A stretch of 32,105 nt of DNA, taken from NCBI GenBank assembly GCA_029071325.1, contig JAIEAP010000046.1, positions 1 through 32,105 of the forward strand, in the 5' to 3' direction. Origin of the DNA: Lachnospiraceae bacterium. GTDB lineage: Bacteria; Bacillota; Clostridia; Lachnospirales; Lachnospiraceae. Positions 16,290 through 23,336 of this stretch are shown here, piece after piece; position 1 is the stretch's first letter; each line of letters opens with the position of its first letter. The translations under genes and the position numbers were made by a program. The notes beneath the pieces are model-generated. The model did not search any database and was not told the origin of the DNA. It worked only from the letters and a program-made list of their open reading frames with translations.

Positions 16290-16318
16290 AGTATATCATA
16301 CTTCGCCGGGAATTTCAA
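16290..16318 (-). promoter_or_regulatory. promoter of the PNPOx-like/MarR operon
   Basis: On the minus strand: TTGAAA (16318-16313), 17-bp spacer, TATACT (16295-16290). Confidence 0.65.
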
Positions 16319-16360
16319 TGAATCATTCAAAAGCTGCCTCTCTGTCTTGCTTCATCATAA

Positions 16361-16804
16361 TCACTTACCATGTTTTTCACTCTGATACTTTATAAGCAAT
16401 TTAATTCCTAAACAAAACACAAATCCTCCCAGTAAAATAAATATTGACCAAATCACATTCCAATATGGAGAAGTCGTATCATACATCCATAACAGAAGAT
16501 CATTCCAAAATTTTAATCCGGCAAAAATAGCAAATAGATCAAATAGCAGGTAACTTCCTCCTAAAACATATATCCATCGCCACCAATAATTGTGATGGAT
16601 GTTCTTAAAAAAGCTGATGATCCCTAAAATACAGAGTATCGCCAGTACAATCATAAGTCCGTAATAAAAGGCATTTCTATTTTCCAGTGTCCCAATCCAG
16701 AAATCTGCATAAGATTTTCTATCAATCAGTCCCCAAATCCTATGTAAATGGAAAACTCCAAACAACAGGAAAAACCACGGTTCATAAATTTCAATTTTCC
16801 TCAT
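16361..16804 (-). CDS. uncharacterised four-helix membrane protein
   Basis: A 147-residue integral membrane protein. Four hydrophobic segments are visible (about residues 9-25, 46-66, 74-98 and 115-137), with aromatic-rich loops such as HHNYWWRWIYVLGGSYLLFD. No catalytic motif is seen and I do not recognise the family. The start ATG at 16804 follows AAAGGATACAAA. Upstream in-frame codons back to 16882 are basic and unlikely to be translated. It is 85 bp downstream of the GNAT gene on the same strand. Confidence 0.65.
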   Translation of the reverse strand: MRKIEIYEPWFFLLFGVFHLHRIWGLIDRKSYADFWIGTLENRNAFYYGLMIVLAILCILGIISFFKNIHHNYWWRWIYVLGGSYLLFDLFAIFAGLKFWNDLLLWMYDTTSPYWNVIWSIFILLGGFVFCLGIKLLIKYQSEKHGK

Positions 16805-16889
16805 TTTGTATCCTTTCCATCTGTTTGACCCAAATAGAATTTTCGCGTTCTTCTCCCGGAACCCAAAACTACGCTTTCTCAATAAAATC

Positions 16890-17354
16890 TTACAATTTTT
16901 TCTTCATACACACGGACTCTGACATATCCACATATGGACCATAATTAGGTATAACCTGATAACCAATTGCCCGATATAATCCCATAGCCGCAATCAACGG
17001 TTCTCCAGATTCCAAAATAAAATAATCATACCCTTTTTCCCGTGCTAGCTTTTCCAAGCGCTTCATAAGTTCTCTGGAAATTCCCTTTCCCCTGTATTCA
17101 TCACAAATAAATACGCGTTTTACTTCTGCACATACTTCATCATATCTTTTAAAGCTGGCACAACCAATTGCCCGATCTCCATCATACACAACAATCACAT
17201 TGCGAATATCATCCAGTGTATTGTAGGGAACGTATTCCGCTCGATTCTCCTCTCCTCCCACTAGCTGATTCAAAAAATCATCCAAAGCATGGCAAAGCGA
17301 AATAAAATCTTTATTACATCCATCTGTATATTCAAACCGCATACCAGAAATCAT
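16890..17354 (-). CDS. GNAT family N-acetyltransferase
   Basis: A 154-residue protein with a well-conserved motif A, VKRVFICDEYRGKGISRELM, containing the pyrophosphate loop RGKGIS. The C-terminal part, FILESGEPLIAAMGLYRAIGY, is the usual acetyl-CoA-facing helix. Similar small GNATs act on amines or on peptide N-termini; the substrate is unknown here. Start: the first ATG, with TAGGA upstream, although the ATG four codons later is possible. It lies 45 bp after yjdF but beyond a terminator, and no clear promoter of its own was found. Confidence 0.9.
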   Translation of the reverse strand: MISGMRFEYTDGCNKDFISLCHALDDFLNQLVGGEENRAEYVPYNTLDDIRNVIVVYDGDRAIGCASFKRYDEVCAEVKRVFICDEYRGKGISRELMKRLEKLAREKGYDYFILESGEPLIAAMGLYRAIGYQVIPNYGPYVDMSESVCMKKKL

Positions 17355-17382
17355 TTATCATTCCTACCCTCTTAAAATGTGT

Positions 17383-17410
17383 GAAAAGCGGAGCAGACAT
17401 CATCTGCCCC
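17383..17410 (-). terminator. terminator at the end of yjdF
   Basis: On the minus strand GGGGCAGA and TCTGCTCC pair over 8 bp (one G-U) with a 5-nt loop, followed by GCTTTT. The stem overlaps the yjdF stop codon. Confidence 0.55.
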
Positions 17411-17816
17411 TGTGCTTTTCTTTCCTTTTCTGCTGTTTCAGTTCAAACCGCCGCTCCTTCTCAGCTTCCCGCCGTTCCCGGCTCAAAATTCTGCGTTCGG
17501 TTTTCATCTGCTCCTGTTGTAATTTCAAAGCCTGCTGGGATTTCGTACCTATCCCGGTATTCTGCACCTGTTTGCGTACTTCGCGTTGTACTCGTTTAGG
17601 ATTGCGGCCAGCTTCTTTTACATCAGTTGCCACAGCCGGACTAAATCGTAAATGATAGTATTTTTTCAGCACGAAATCGTATATCTCATAATCCTTCGGC
17701 TCTGCCCCAAACGTAACCTTGCATACAGATAACCTTCCCTCTGATATACGTTCAAACACGCCTACCCAAAAAGGCTCTTCAAAAAATACTGTCAACTTTC
17801 CCGATACTTTGTCCAT
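17400..17816 (-). CDS. yjdF: YjdF family protein (DUF2992)
   Basis: A 138-residue protein of the YjdF family. The N-terminal domain (residues 1-75) has the family start GKLTVFFEEPFWVGVFER and VCKVTFGAEPKD. The C-terminal half (75-138) is highly basic and helical, with RRILSRERREAEKERRF, suggesting nucleic-acid contact or a coiled coil. Biochemical function is unknown. In other Firmicutes the gene is controlled by a yjdF riboswitch reported to bind azaaromatic compounds. A matching leader is present here. The ATG at 17816 follows AAGGAGG by 7 nt, and this site is predicted to be masked by an upstream anti-SD. Confidence 0.9.
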   Translation of the reverse strand: MDKVSGKLTVFFEEPFWVGVFERISEGRLSVCKVTFGAEPKDYEIYDFVLKKYYHLRFSPAVATDVKEAGRNPKRVQREVRKQVQNTGIGTKSQQALKLQQEQMKTERRILSRERREAEKERRFELKQQKRKEKHRGR

Positions 17817-17819
17817 GAC

Positions 17820-18000
17820 AATTCCTCCTTAAAATAGCAGTAATGAACAAAGAACGGACGACCCTAAGGAGGGAGGGCTACTTACACCAGATCGGTGCGA
17901 CTGGACTACCTACCAGTTCTGCAAGTTTACCTCGCGTTGTGTTTTTATCTTTGCGTCTACATATTACCACATGAGCACTTGTTTTTCCATACAAATATGG
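17820..18000 (-). ncRNA. probable yjdF riboswitch with anti-SD expression platform
   Basis: The leader between the kinase-regulator gene and yjdF is strongly structured on the minus strand. It contains CCATA-TATGG (18000-17987), the A-rich segment GACGCAAAGATAAA (17957-17944), an ACTGG/CCAGT hairpin, and a CACC/GGTG hairpin. Then CCTCCTTA (17872-17865) is perfectly complementary over 8 bp to the yjdF Shine-Dalgarno region TAAGGAGG (17831-17824). The same CCTCC lies in a competing CCCT/AGGG hairpin. Position before a DUF2992 gene and the GACGCAAAG segment fit the yjdF RNA family. Assignment by memory and context, not by covariance search. Control is predicted to be at translation initiation. 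Confidence 0.7.
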
Positions 18001-18038
18001 CAATCCGCCTGCCCCTGCGAACTGCCATATGCCTTCCG

Positions 18039-18734
18039 TTATGATGCCGAAAACTTGTATCCGTATCCCACGACTGTTTTTATAAAATCTTTGTTCTCTG
18101 TAACCTCTTTGCACTTTTTTCGGATCTGGAAAACAGTATTTTCCACTGCATGGTAAAAGCCTGCGGACGGTTCCTGCCAGACGGCTTCGAATATCTGCTC
18201 TTTTGTAAATGCAATATCAGGATTGGAATACAGCATATAAAGAACAGCAAATTCTTTATTTGTCAGGAACACCTCCTGGTTATCAATTTTTGCCTGATGC
18301 CTTTCAAGGTTCATGACCAACCGTGAGCATATCCTTTCTATTCCGAAAAAATCCTGCACAGCAATACAATCCTTTCGTATTTGCTCCAGCAAAGAAGAAA
18401 AATCCTCAAACTTTTTAATACCGCGAAGCAATTTGAATAGCTGCAGTTCCAGATGTTCTCCATATATCCTTTGCTCAAAATTCAGGATATGTGTTTCAAT
18501 GGATATCGTACCGTCATTATCAATGGTTGGACGCAGTCCAATATTGGTGATCCCGTAATAGGTATGGCTGTCATATTTAATTTTCGTTACATAAACCCCA
18601 TGCGGCGGTAATTCAATCTCCGTCGTCAAGCGCAGATTTGCTGTTGGCATACCCACTAATTTTCCTATTCCGCGCCCATGAACCACTTCCCCTAAAAGCG
18701 TACAGAAAGGGCGTTTATTTATACTCTGACTCAT
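18039..18734 (-). CDS. riboflavin kinase fused to an OmpR/PhoB-type winged-helix domain
   Basis: A 231-residue protein with two recognisable domains. Residues about 9-122 are a riboflavin kinase: GRGIGKLVGMPTANL (PTAN at 30-33 for Mg-ATP), GVYVTK, NIGLRPTID, Glu80 in the ETH motif expected to be the catalytic base, and the terminal RGIKKFEDFSSLLEQIRKD. Residues about 150-229 are a Trans_reg_C winged helix: LTNKEFAVLYMLYSNP, FTKEQIFEAVW, then ENTVFQIRKK and TVVGYGYKF. There is no FAD synthetase domain and no receiver domain. It probably makes FMN and may bind DNA in response to flavin. ATG behind GAGGAG, 15 bp after ribU, with which it shares the FMN-riboswitch operon. Confidence 0.9.
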   Translation of the reverse strand: MSQSINKRPFCTLLGEVVHGRGIGKLVGMPTANLRLTTEIELPPHGVYVTKIKYDSHTYYGITNIGLRPTIDNDGTISIETHILNFEQRIYGEHLELQLFKLLRGIKKFEDFSSLLEQIRKDCIAVQDFFGIERICSRLVMNLERHQAKIDNQEVFLTNKEFAVLYMLYSNPDIAFTKEQIFEAVWQEPSAGFYHAVENTVFQIRKKCKEVTENKDFIKTVVGYGYKFSAS

Positions 18735-18749
18735 CCTATTCTCCTCGCA

Positions 18750-19304
18750 TTATACCTTTTCAGAAGGTGAAGCATATCCTGCTTTGCGCAGTGCTTTGAT
18801 TACCGGTTTATATAGGATAATGGTAAACACTGCATTTAATCCTCCTTTGATCAAATTGAATGGAAGAAATGCAGGTACTAGCAATTTTACGATCTCTTCA
18901 CGGGGATATCCCATATAAACAGGCGCTATCAGATAATTCCAGAAAAGCATAACAGACGTCATCGTAACAATTCCCGCTAACAGCCCTATAACAGCCCCAG
19001 CTAATGTACTTTTCTTTTTGTAAATCAGAGCAGCTACGCATGCAAACGCGCAGGTTGATATGATATTCATCACACACCCCCAGGCACCTGTACTGCTGGT
19101 TGTAAACATTTGAAGCAGCGATACCATGACAGATACTGCGCATGCAGTCAGCGGCCCCCACAGAAAACCACCTAAAGTGATAATAATATCTTTCGGGTCA
19201 TATTTCAAAAACAAAACAATGGGAACGCGCCCAATCATTGCCATGATGTATGCCATTGCAGCAAACATCGCTATCACCGTCAGTTTCTTTGCCTTACTTT
19301 CCAT
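18750..19304 (-). CDS. ribU: riboflavin ECF transporter substrate-binding (S) component RibU
   Basis: A 184-residue membrane protein with about six hydrophobic segments. Signatures of RibU are present: the N-terminal KKLTVIAMFAAMAYIMAMI, FLKYDPKDIIITLGGFLWGP (the ligand-binding KYDPKD region) and FLPFNLIKGGLNAVFTIIL. It captures riboflavin and, with a shared ECF ATPase/EcfT module encoded elsewhere, imports it. It is the first gene after the FMN riboswitch, with CGGAGGG upstream of the ATG. The kinase-regulator follows, so import and phosphorylation of the vitamin are coupled in one operon. Confidence 0.94.
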   Translation of the reverse strand: MESKAKKLTVIAMFAAMAYIMAMIGRVPIVLFLKYDPKDIIITLGGFLWGPLTACAVSVMVSLLQMFTTSSTGAWGCVMNIISTCAFACVAALIYKKKSTLAGAVIGLLAGIVTMTSVMLFWNYLIAPVYMGYPREEIVKLLVPAFLPFNLIKGGLNAVFTIILYKPVIKALRKAGYASPSEKV

Positions 19305-19328
19305 AATGAATCCCTCCGTAAAATGAAA

Positions 19329-19363
19329 TTAGCACCTGAACCAAAATATCTTTCAGGCGCTAA
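19329..19363 (-). terminator. hairpin of the FMN riboswitch expression platform
   Basis: TTAGCGCCTGAA (19363-19352) and TTCAGGTGCTAA (19340-19329) form a 12-bp stem with one G-U pair and an 11-nt loop, followed by TTTCATTTT. It is probably the conditional terminator, although the T run is interrupted and it lies close to the ribosome site CGGAGGG. Confidence 0.6.
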
Positions 19364-19413
19364 AAGGGATAACTTAATAGCGTGTGTCAGCGAAATAACC
19401 GCATCACACGAAT

Positions 19414-19560
19414 GGTATCTTCTTCTATCCAGACTATACTGTTGGTTTTGGAATTTCACCAAATCCTGCGTTTTACGCTTGCGGACTATACCGCCAATCG
19501 GGAATTCCTGCTTACAGAACAATAAATGTTCCATAAGGGTCACCCTGCCCTGAAGACATC
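19414..19560 (-). ncRNA. FMN riboswitch (RFN element)
   Basis: On the minus strand the conserved RFN elements appear in order: GTCTTCAGGGCAGGGTG at the 5' end, ATTCCCGATTGGCGGTATAG with AGTCCGC, GGTGAAATTCC in the distal arm, AACAGTATAGTCTGGAT, and GAAGAAGATA closing P1 with the 5' GTCTTC. It senses FMN and switches off ribU and the kinase-regulator when FMN is abundant. Confidence 0.97.
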
Positions 19561-19580
19561 ACGATTCAGTTGTCAAAGCA

Positions 19581-19609
19581 ATTATAAGACGGCGCATATA
19601 TCTTTTCAA
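19581..19609 (-). promoter_or_regulatory. promoter of the riboflavin operon
   Basis: On the minus strand: TTGAAA (19609-19604), 17-bp spacer, TATAAT (19586-19581), placing the transcript start just ahead of the FMN aptamer. Confidence 0.75.
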
Positions 19610-19653
19610 TACAACCATAGCATTTCGGAAACTTTTCGGAAGAGAGCTTGAAC

Positions 19654-20106
19654 CTACAATTTGTATTGCATAAAATTCCCGTTCTTCTCAAACCCAAAAT
19701 CCGTATACAGCAATACACCCATATCGGATGCTGTGATCTGCACGGTACCACAGCCATACTCCTTCGCCTCATTTACGATTCTGGACAATAACTCCTTTGC
19801 AATTCCCTGTCTGCGGTATTCCTTAGAAGTATACATACTTGAAAGCAATCCCATTTTACCGCTTGGGCAGCCAAAATATGGTGGTTTCTCAACCAACGAC
19901 ATTCCACTTGTTCCGACGATTTTGTCTCCGTCAACCGCCAGCCACGAAACAAATGTGCCATCTGCCATATGACGATTGTAATAATCCCGCAAAGCTGGCT
20001 TCAAGTCCATATCCTCTTGTGCCCCTTCTTCACGCAACTGATTGATTCTCATATCGATAAATACATCCAATTCATTTTCCGTTAATCTTCTATACTCTAC
20101 TGCCAT
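19654..20106 (-). CDS. GNAT family N-acetyltransferase
   Basis: A 150-residue acetyltransferase. Motif A is MGLLSSMYTSKEYRRQGIAK, with RRQGIA as the pyrophosphate loop. The end, ASDMGVLLYTDFGF, is the cofactor-facing helix and turn. The N-terminus EYRRLTENELDVFIDMRINQL is typical of streptothricin/YjaB-like small GNATs. Substrate unknown. Good site AAGGAGTAAGGAGA. It is the last gene of the five-gene operon starting at the GrpB gene, 33 bp after the zinc-ribbon protein. Confidence 0.92.
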   Translation of the reverse strand: MAVEYRRLTENELDVFIDMRINQLREEGAQEDMDLKPALRDYYNRHMADGTFVSWLAVDGDKIVGTSGMSLVEKPPYFGCPSGKMGLLSSMYTSKEYRRQGIAKELLSRIVNEAKEYGCGTVQITASDMGVLLYTDFGFEKNGNFMQYKL

Positions 20107-20139
20107 TCTCCTTACTCCTTTTTTGCAACCAATAGAATG

Positions 20140-20601
20140 TTATCGTTCTGACATGTATTTGCGTATTTCGTCGCCAGTCAATTTCCGTATCTGTGTATTT
20201 GCATATTCCCTGTATTCTTCCACAGTGAAAACAGGAACCATACTTTCACATACTTTTCCTTTATTCTTCTTCAGATAGGAACACAATTCCTCCCTACCGG
20301 CGAAGATTTTGTAGGAAACTCTGCCTTTCCCACTCTTTATTTCATAGATACCGCAGGATTTTTTCATGCTGTAATCGGCTGTTCGTAAATACAACTTTGC
20401 GATTTCCAATGACTGAAACGGGAAATTCCACCTCTGCAATCCACGCTTGGGGTCATGTTCGATGCAAATGCACCGTCCGCAAGTTCCACAAATGTACTGC
20501 GTGTGATTTTCCAGGCAATCTAGAGGATTGCGCAATGGAGTTATTCTGTTTTTATCTGTGTAACATTCTCCGCAATGATCAATATTTTTATCTGTCTTCA
20601 T
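20140..20601 (-). CDS. uncharacterised protein with N-terminal cysteine cluster
   Basis: A 153-residue protein that I do not assign to a named family. The first 50 residues contain seven Cys and several His (HCGEC, CLENH, CGTCGRCICIEH), fitting one or two zinc sites. The rest is a mixed alpha/beta domain with IYEIKSGKGRVSYKIF and a helical end (EEYREYANTQIRKLTGDEI). It could bind nucleic acid or protein. The ATG lies 14 bases inside the upstream GNAT gene, so it is translationally coupled to it. Strong AAGGGAG site. Confidence 0.7.
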   Translation of the reverse strand: MKTDKNIDHCGECYTDKNRITPLRNPLDCLENHTQYICGTCGRCICIEHDPKRGLQRWNFPFQSLEIAKLYLRTADYSMKKSCGIYEIKSGKGRVSYKIFAGREELCSYLKKNKGKVCESMVPVFTVEEYREYANTQIRKLTGDEIRKYMSER

Positions 20602-21121
20602 ACTCCCTTTTCTCTATCTCTAATTCTAAAATCTTCCATGTCTCACCACAAATATTGCAGCTCCCTTCTTCGGCCATCTCCGCCTCCCGGAAGCCCACAG
20701 CCTTGTAACAGTAATATGCCGGCATATTATTATCGAAAACACCCAATGTAACCTTTTCAACCTTTAGAATTTCAAAGGAATATTTCAGTGCAAGTTCAAG
20801 CATTTCTTTTCCATATCCCATGCCTCTTTTTGAATCGTCTACAATGACAAATCCCAAACGTAGAATTGTCTTCTTTTCATCTGTAAATCTCATAATAAAA
20901 TGACCAACAATTCCATCGTCATCAAATCCTGTCATTGGATAAAAATTATCCGCATCCATGCAGTCTCCATTATAGTCTACATATTTCTTGTTCATATCAT
21001 CTGCTGTAATTGGAAAAGATTCCCATCTGTCAGAACTCCATTTTCTAAAACTAACCTCATCCCTACACCAAGTAACAATGGTCTTTGCATCACAATTTTT
21101 GTATGGTCTAAGTCTAAGCAT
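20588..21121 (-). CDS. GNAT family N-acetyltransferase (RimJ/RimL-like)
   Basis: A 177-residue protein with a RimJ/RimL-type start (MLRLRPYKNCDAKTIVTWC), the motif A LGFVIVDDSKRGMGYGKEML with loop KRGMGYG, and the end LGVFDNNMPAYYCYKAVGF. It ends in an unusual Cys-containing NICGETWKILELEIEKRE segment. Substrate unknown. Strong site CGGAGGATAT. Its last codons overlap the start of the cysteine-cluster gene by 14 nt. Confidence 0.92.
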   Translation of the reverse strand: MLRLRPYKNCDAKTIVTWCRDEVSFRKWSSDRWESFPITADDMNKKYVDYNGDCMDADNFYPMTGFDDDGIVGHFIMRFTDEKKTILRLGFVIVDDSKRGMGYGKEMLELALKYSFEILKVEKVTLGVFDNNMPAYYCYKAVGFREAEMAEEGSCNICGETWKILELEIEKREYEDR

Positions 21122-21173
21122 ATATCCTCCGCATTTATTTCCGTAATGTTACCATATTCATCTGTTTATAGAA

Positions 21174-21824
21174 TCAGCAAATCAAATCCGACGCCCACTC
21201 CAAAAGAAGCTGTGAAAAATTATCAAACGTTTTTTCGTTTATCTGTTCCGCCTGCATTGCCGTTTCAAGAATCGCTTTCTCGTTTTCTTTCAAACACTCT
21301 TTGAGCTCATAATAATGTGCAGCATACCTGCCGCTTTCGCAGAAATAGGCTGCCTGTAAGACAAATCGTGCAGATTTATAGAGGGATGCTAACACTTCCG
21401 GGCTTTTGGCATGCAGATAATTATGGCTGCATGCATGATAGAGATTGCATGCCCCCACTGAAACTGCTTTCCTTGCATCATTTTCCGTAGGAATTGCAAG
21501 CAAATTTTCCAATTGCCCATAAACGGATTTTGTATCAAAGAAAAACTGGAATAGATCGGCCTTATCCCAACCTTCTAATTCCTTTCTTCCGGCAACAAAG
21601 CCACAAAGAAGCTCCCGACCAGGCAGCCCGGCTGTGATTTCCCGATATGTTTCCAAATCCGCAAACTCCATCTTGTCCAGAATAAAAACAACATCTATAT
21701 CGCTCCTGTCTGTTGCCTCCCCACGCGCATAGCTTCCCTGTATTCCGATAAACAACACGCGGCTTCCAAACGCTTCCAGCACCGTCCGCTGATAGACTTC
21801 CATCCATTCCTCAATATTTATCAC
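21174..21824 (-). CDS. nucleotidyltransferase with C-terminal helical domain
   Basis: A 216-residue protein. The polymerase-beta-type nucleotidyltransferase motif is GSYARGEATDRSDID (residues 30-44; Asp42 and Asp44 bind metal), followed by VVFILD. Residues about 100-216 are helical, with a HEPN-like pattern of long helices. The substrate could be an antibiotic (as in aminoglycoside adenylyltransferases) or a partner protein or RNA. The start is GTG at 21824, set by AAGGAGG with 6-nt spacing. The frame is open further upstream, but that part overlaps the GrpB gene. The real overlap is 14 nt. Confidence 0.85.
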   Translation of the reverse strand: MINIEEWMEVYQRTVLEAFGSRVLFIGIQGSYARGEATDRSDIDVVFILDKMEFADLETYREITAGLPGRELLCGFVAGRKELEGWDKADLFQFFFDTKSVYGQLENLLAIPTENDARKAVSVGACNLYHACSHNYLHAKSPEVLASLYKSARFVLQAAYFCESGRYAAHYYELKECLKENEKAILETAMQAEQINEKTFDNFSQLLLEWASDLIC

Positions 21825-22377
21825 GATATTCCTCCTTCGCCCTTCTCGTAGCTGCTGACACAAAACCCGCTTTTGAATTTGTATAACCATCACGATCATG
21901 CTCGTATTCTTTCCAAAGAGAAAGCTTGAGCTGCTCATACTCTTTTGCCACTTCAGGATTTTCATTCAGATAATCCCGGAAATACAGTTCATCATTGTCG
22001 CCTGCATATCTTACATGTAAATGATATACTCTTTCGGCAAAACCATGTTCCGTATATCCTTTATTAAAAGACATTCTATCTTTGCCTTCTGACATACACA
22101 GATAACCACATTCCAACAAAATTTCCTTTATATCATTCATTTCACATTCCAGTGAAATCTCCACCAGAATGTCTATAATTGGTTTTGCCCATATAATCTC
22201 AATAGCTGTACTTCCAATATGACTGATTCTCTTAATCTGCTTTTCCGGCAAATATGCCAAAAGCAGCGCCTCTTCCTCTCTATACCATTGTCTCCAGCAT
22301 TCTTGATGCTCAGATAAATAAATCGGAAATAAATCCCACAATTCCTCTAAACTCATTTCCGACAATTTTTTCCCCAT
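21811..22377 (-). CDS. GrpB/UPF0157 family protein
   Basis: A 188-residue protein of the GrpB-like nucleotidyltransferase fold. The family signature is RISHIGSTAIEIIWAKPIID (GSTA plus a downstream Asp-containing strand), then the C-terminal VYHLHVRYAGDNDELYFRDY and LNENPEVAKEYEQLKLSL. Function is not established. The start ATG at 22377 follows AAAGGATAAAATTC. An ATG 33 bases upstream lacks a ribosome site. It is the first gene of the five-gene operon and overlaps the nucleotidyltransferase gene by 14 nt, so two nucleotidyltransferase-fold proteins are made together. Confidence 0.9.
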   Translation of the reverse strand: MGKKLSEMSLEELWDLFPIYLSEHQECWRQWYREEEALLLAYLPEKQIKRISHIGSTAIEIIWAKPIIDILVEISLECEMNDIKEILLECGYLCMSEGKDRMSFNKGYTEHGFAERVYHLHVRYAGDNDELYFRDYLNENPEVAKEYEQLKLSLWKEYEHDRDGYTNSKAGFVSAATRRAKEEYRDKY

Positions 22378-22433
22378 GAATTTTATCCTTTCCACATTAT
22401 CCGTTTCCATATAGAAATAAAATATTTCTTTTC

Positions 22434-22462
22434 ATTATACTCATATCCACTGTAATACTCAA
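22434..22462 (-). promoter_or_regulatory. promoter of the GrpB-to-GNAT operon
   Basis: On the minus strand: TTGAGT (22462-22457), 17-bp spacer, TATAAT (22439-22434). Confidence 0.7.
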
Positions 22463-22536
22463 TGAAAAATTAGTTTGCTTATTTTCAAATGGTATGTCAG
22501 AATACAAATATCCATATTTTTGTAAAGAGGTATTCT

Positions 22537-23304
22537 ATGATATACGAAATTACAGACACAGATCATGTTGCATCATTGTTCGGCAAATGGGAGGAAACTC
22601 TCATCTGGTCCTGCTTGCAGAAAGTTATGGGAAAGATCTATGCAGATGATTTGAACAAGCCAACAGCGGCAATGGCTATTATAGCAGATTTTATCTTTTT
22701 TGCCGGAGAACCCAGTATCGAATTAGTGTCATATAAGCCTGATTGGTGTACACAGGAGTTTATGATCATGATTCCCCAGGATGAACGCTGGCAAGATACT
22801 ATTACACATGTTTATAAAGAGCGGGCAAAAATCGTTTCCCGCTATGCAATCAAAAAGGAGCCGAATATTTTCGACAAAGAAAGATTGGAACAGGCAGTTG
22901 CTTCTCTGCCAAAGGAATATGAAATCTCTATGATCGACAAACAGCTTTACTACAAGTGCAAGGCAGAAGCATGGAGCGCCGATCTGGTGTCATCATTTCC
23001 AGACTATGAAAATTACCGTGAACTTGGAATAGGCGTCGTAATCTGCAAGGATAGTGCAATCGTATCCGGCGCTTCCTCCTATTCCAGATACCGGGAGGGC
23101 ATAGAAGTAGAAATTGATACCAAAGAAGCGTACCGGCGAAAAGGCTTCGCCTATGTGTGCGGTGCAAAGCTGATTTTAGAGTGTTTAAAGCGAAATTTGT
23201 ATCCCAGTTGGGATGCACAAAATAAAGGCTCCGTTGCGCTGGCTGAAAAATTGGGATACCATTACGACCATGCCTATACGGCAATCGAGATATGGGGTTA
23301 TTGA
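22537..23304 (+). CDS. GNAT_acetyltran family acetyltransferase (two-part)
   Basis: A 255-residue protein. Residues 1-120 form a divergent N-terminal half (SLFGKWEETLIWSCLQKVMG, ADFIFFAGEP). Residues 120-255 are a GNAT core ending in EVEIDTKEAYRRKGFAYVCG, with loop RRKGFA, and PSWDAQNKGSVALAEKLGY. This matches the GNAT_acetyltran group that includes zwittermicin-type self-resistance proteins. Substrate unknown. The start ATG at 22537 follows AAGAGGTATTCT. The frame opens 16 codons earlier without a site. It is divergent from the GrpB operon and converges on the nuclease gene. Confidence 0.9.
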   Translation: MIYEITDTDHVASLFGKWEETLIWSCLQKVMGKIYADDLNKPTAAMAIIADFIFFAGEPSIELVSYKPDWCTQEFMIMIPQDERWQDTITHVYKERAKIVSRYAIKKEPNIFDKERLEQAVASLPKEYEISMIDKQLYYKCKAEAWSADLVSSFPDYENYRELGIGVVICKDSAIVSGASSYSRYREGIEVEIDTKEAYRRKGFAYVCGAKLILECLKRNLYPSWDAQNKGSVALAEKLGYHYDHAYTAIEIWGY

Positions 23305-23336
23305 ATCGGCAAATCGGCTCTTAAAATGCATTTAAG

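Noticed and set aside
17878-18114. A 78-codon open frame on the minus strand between the kinase-regulator gene and yjdF
   Set aside because: It overlaps the end of the kinase-regulator gene in another frame and lies on the structured yjdF leader. Its apparent residue conservation would come from the RNA.
21825-21965. Upstream extension of the nucleotidyltransferase gene
   Set aside because: It overlaps the GrpB coding sequence by over 140 bases and lacks a ribosome site, whereas GTG at 21824 has a strong one.
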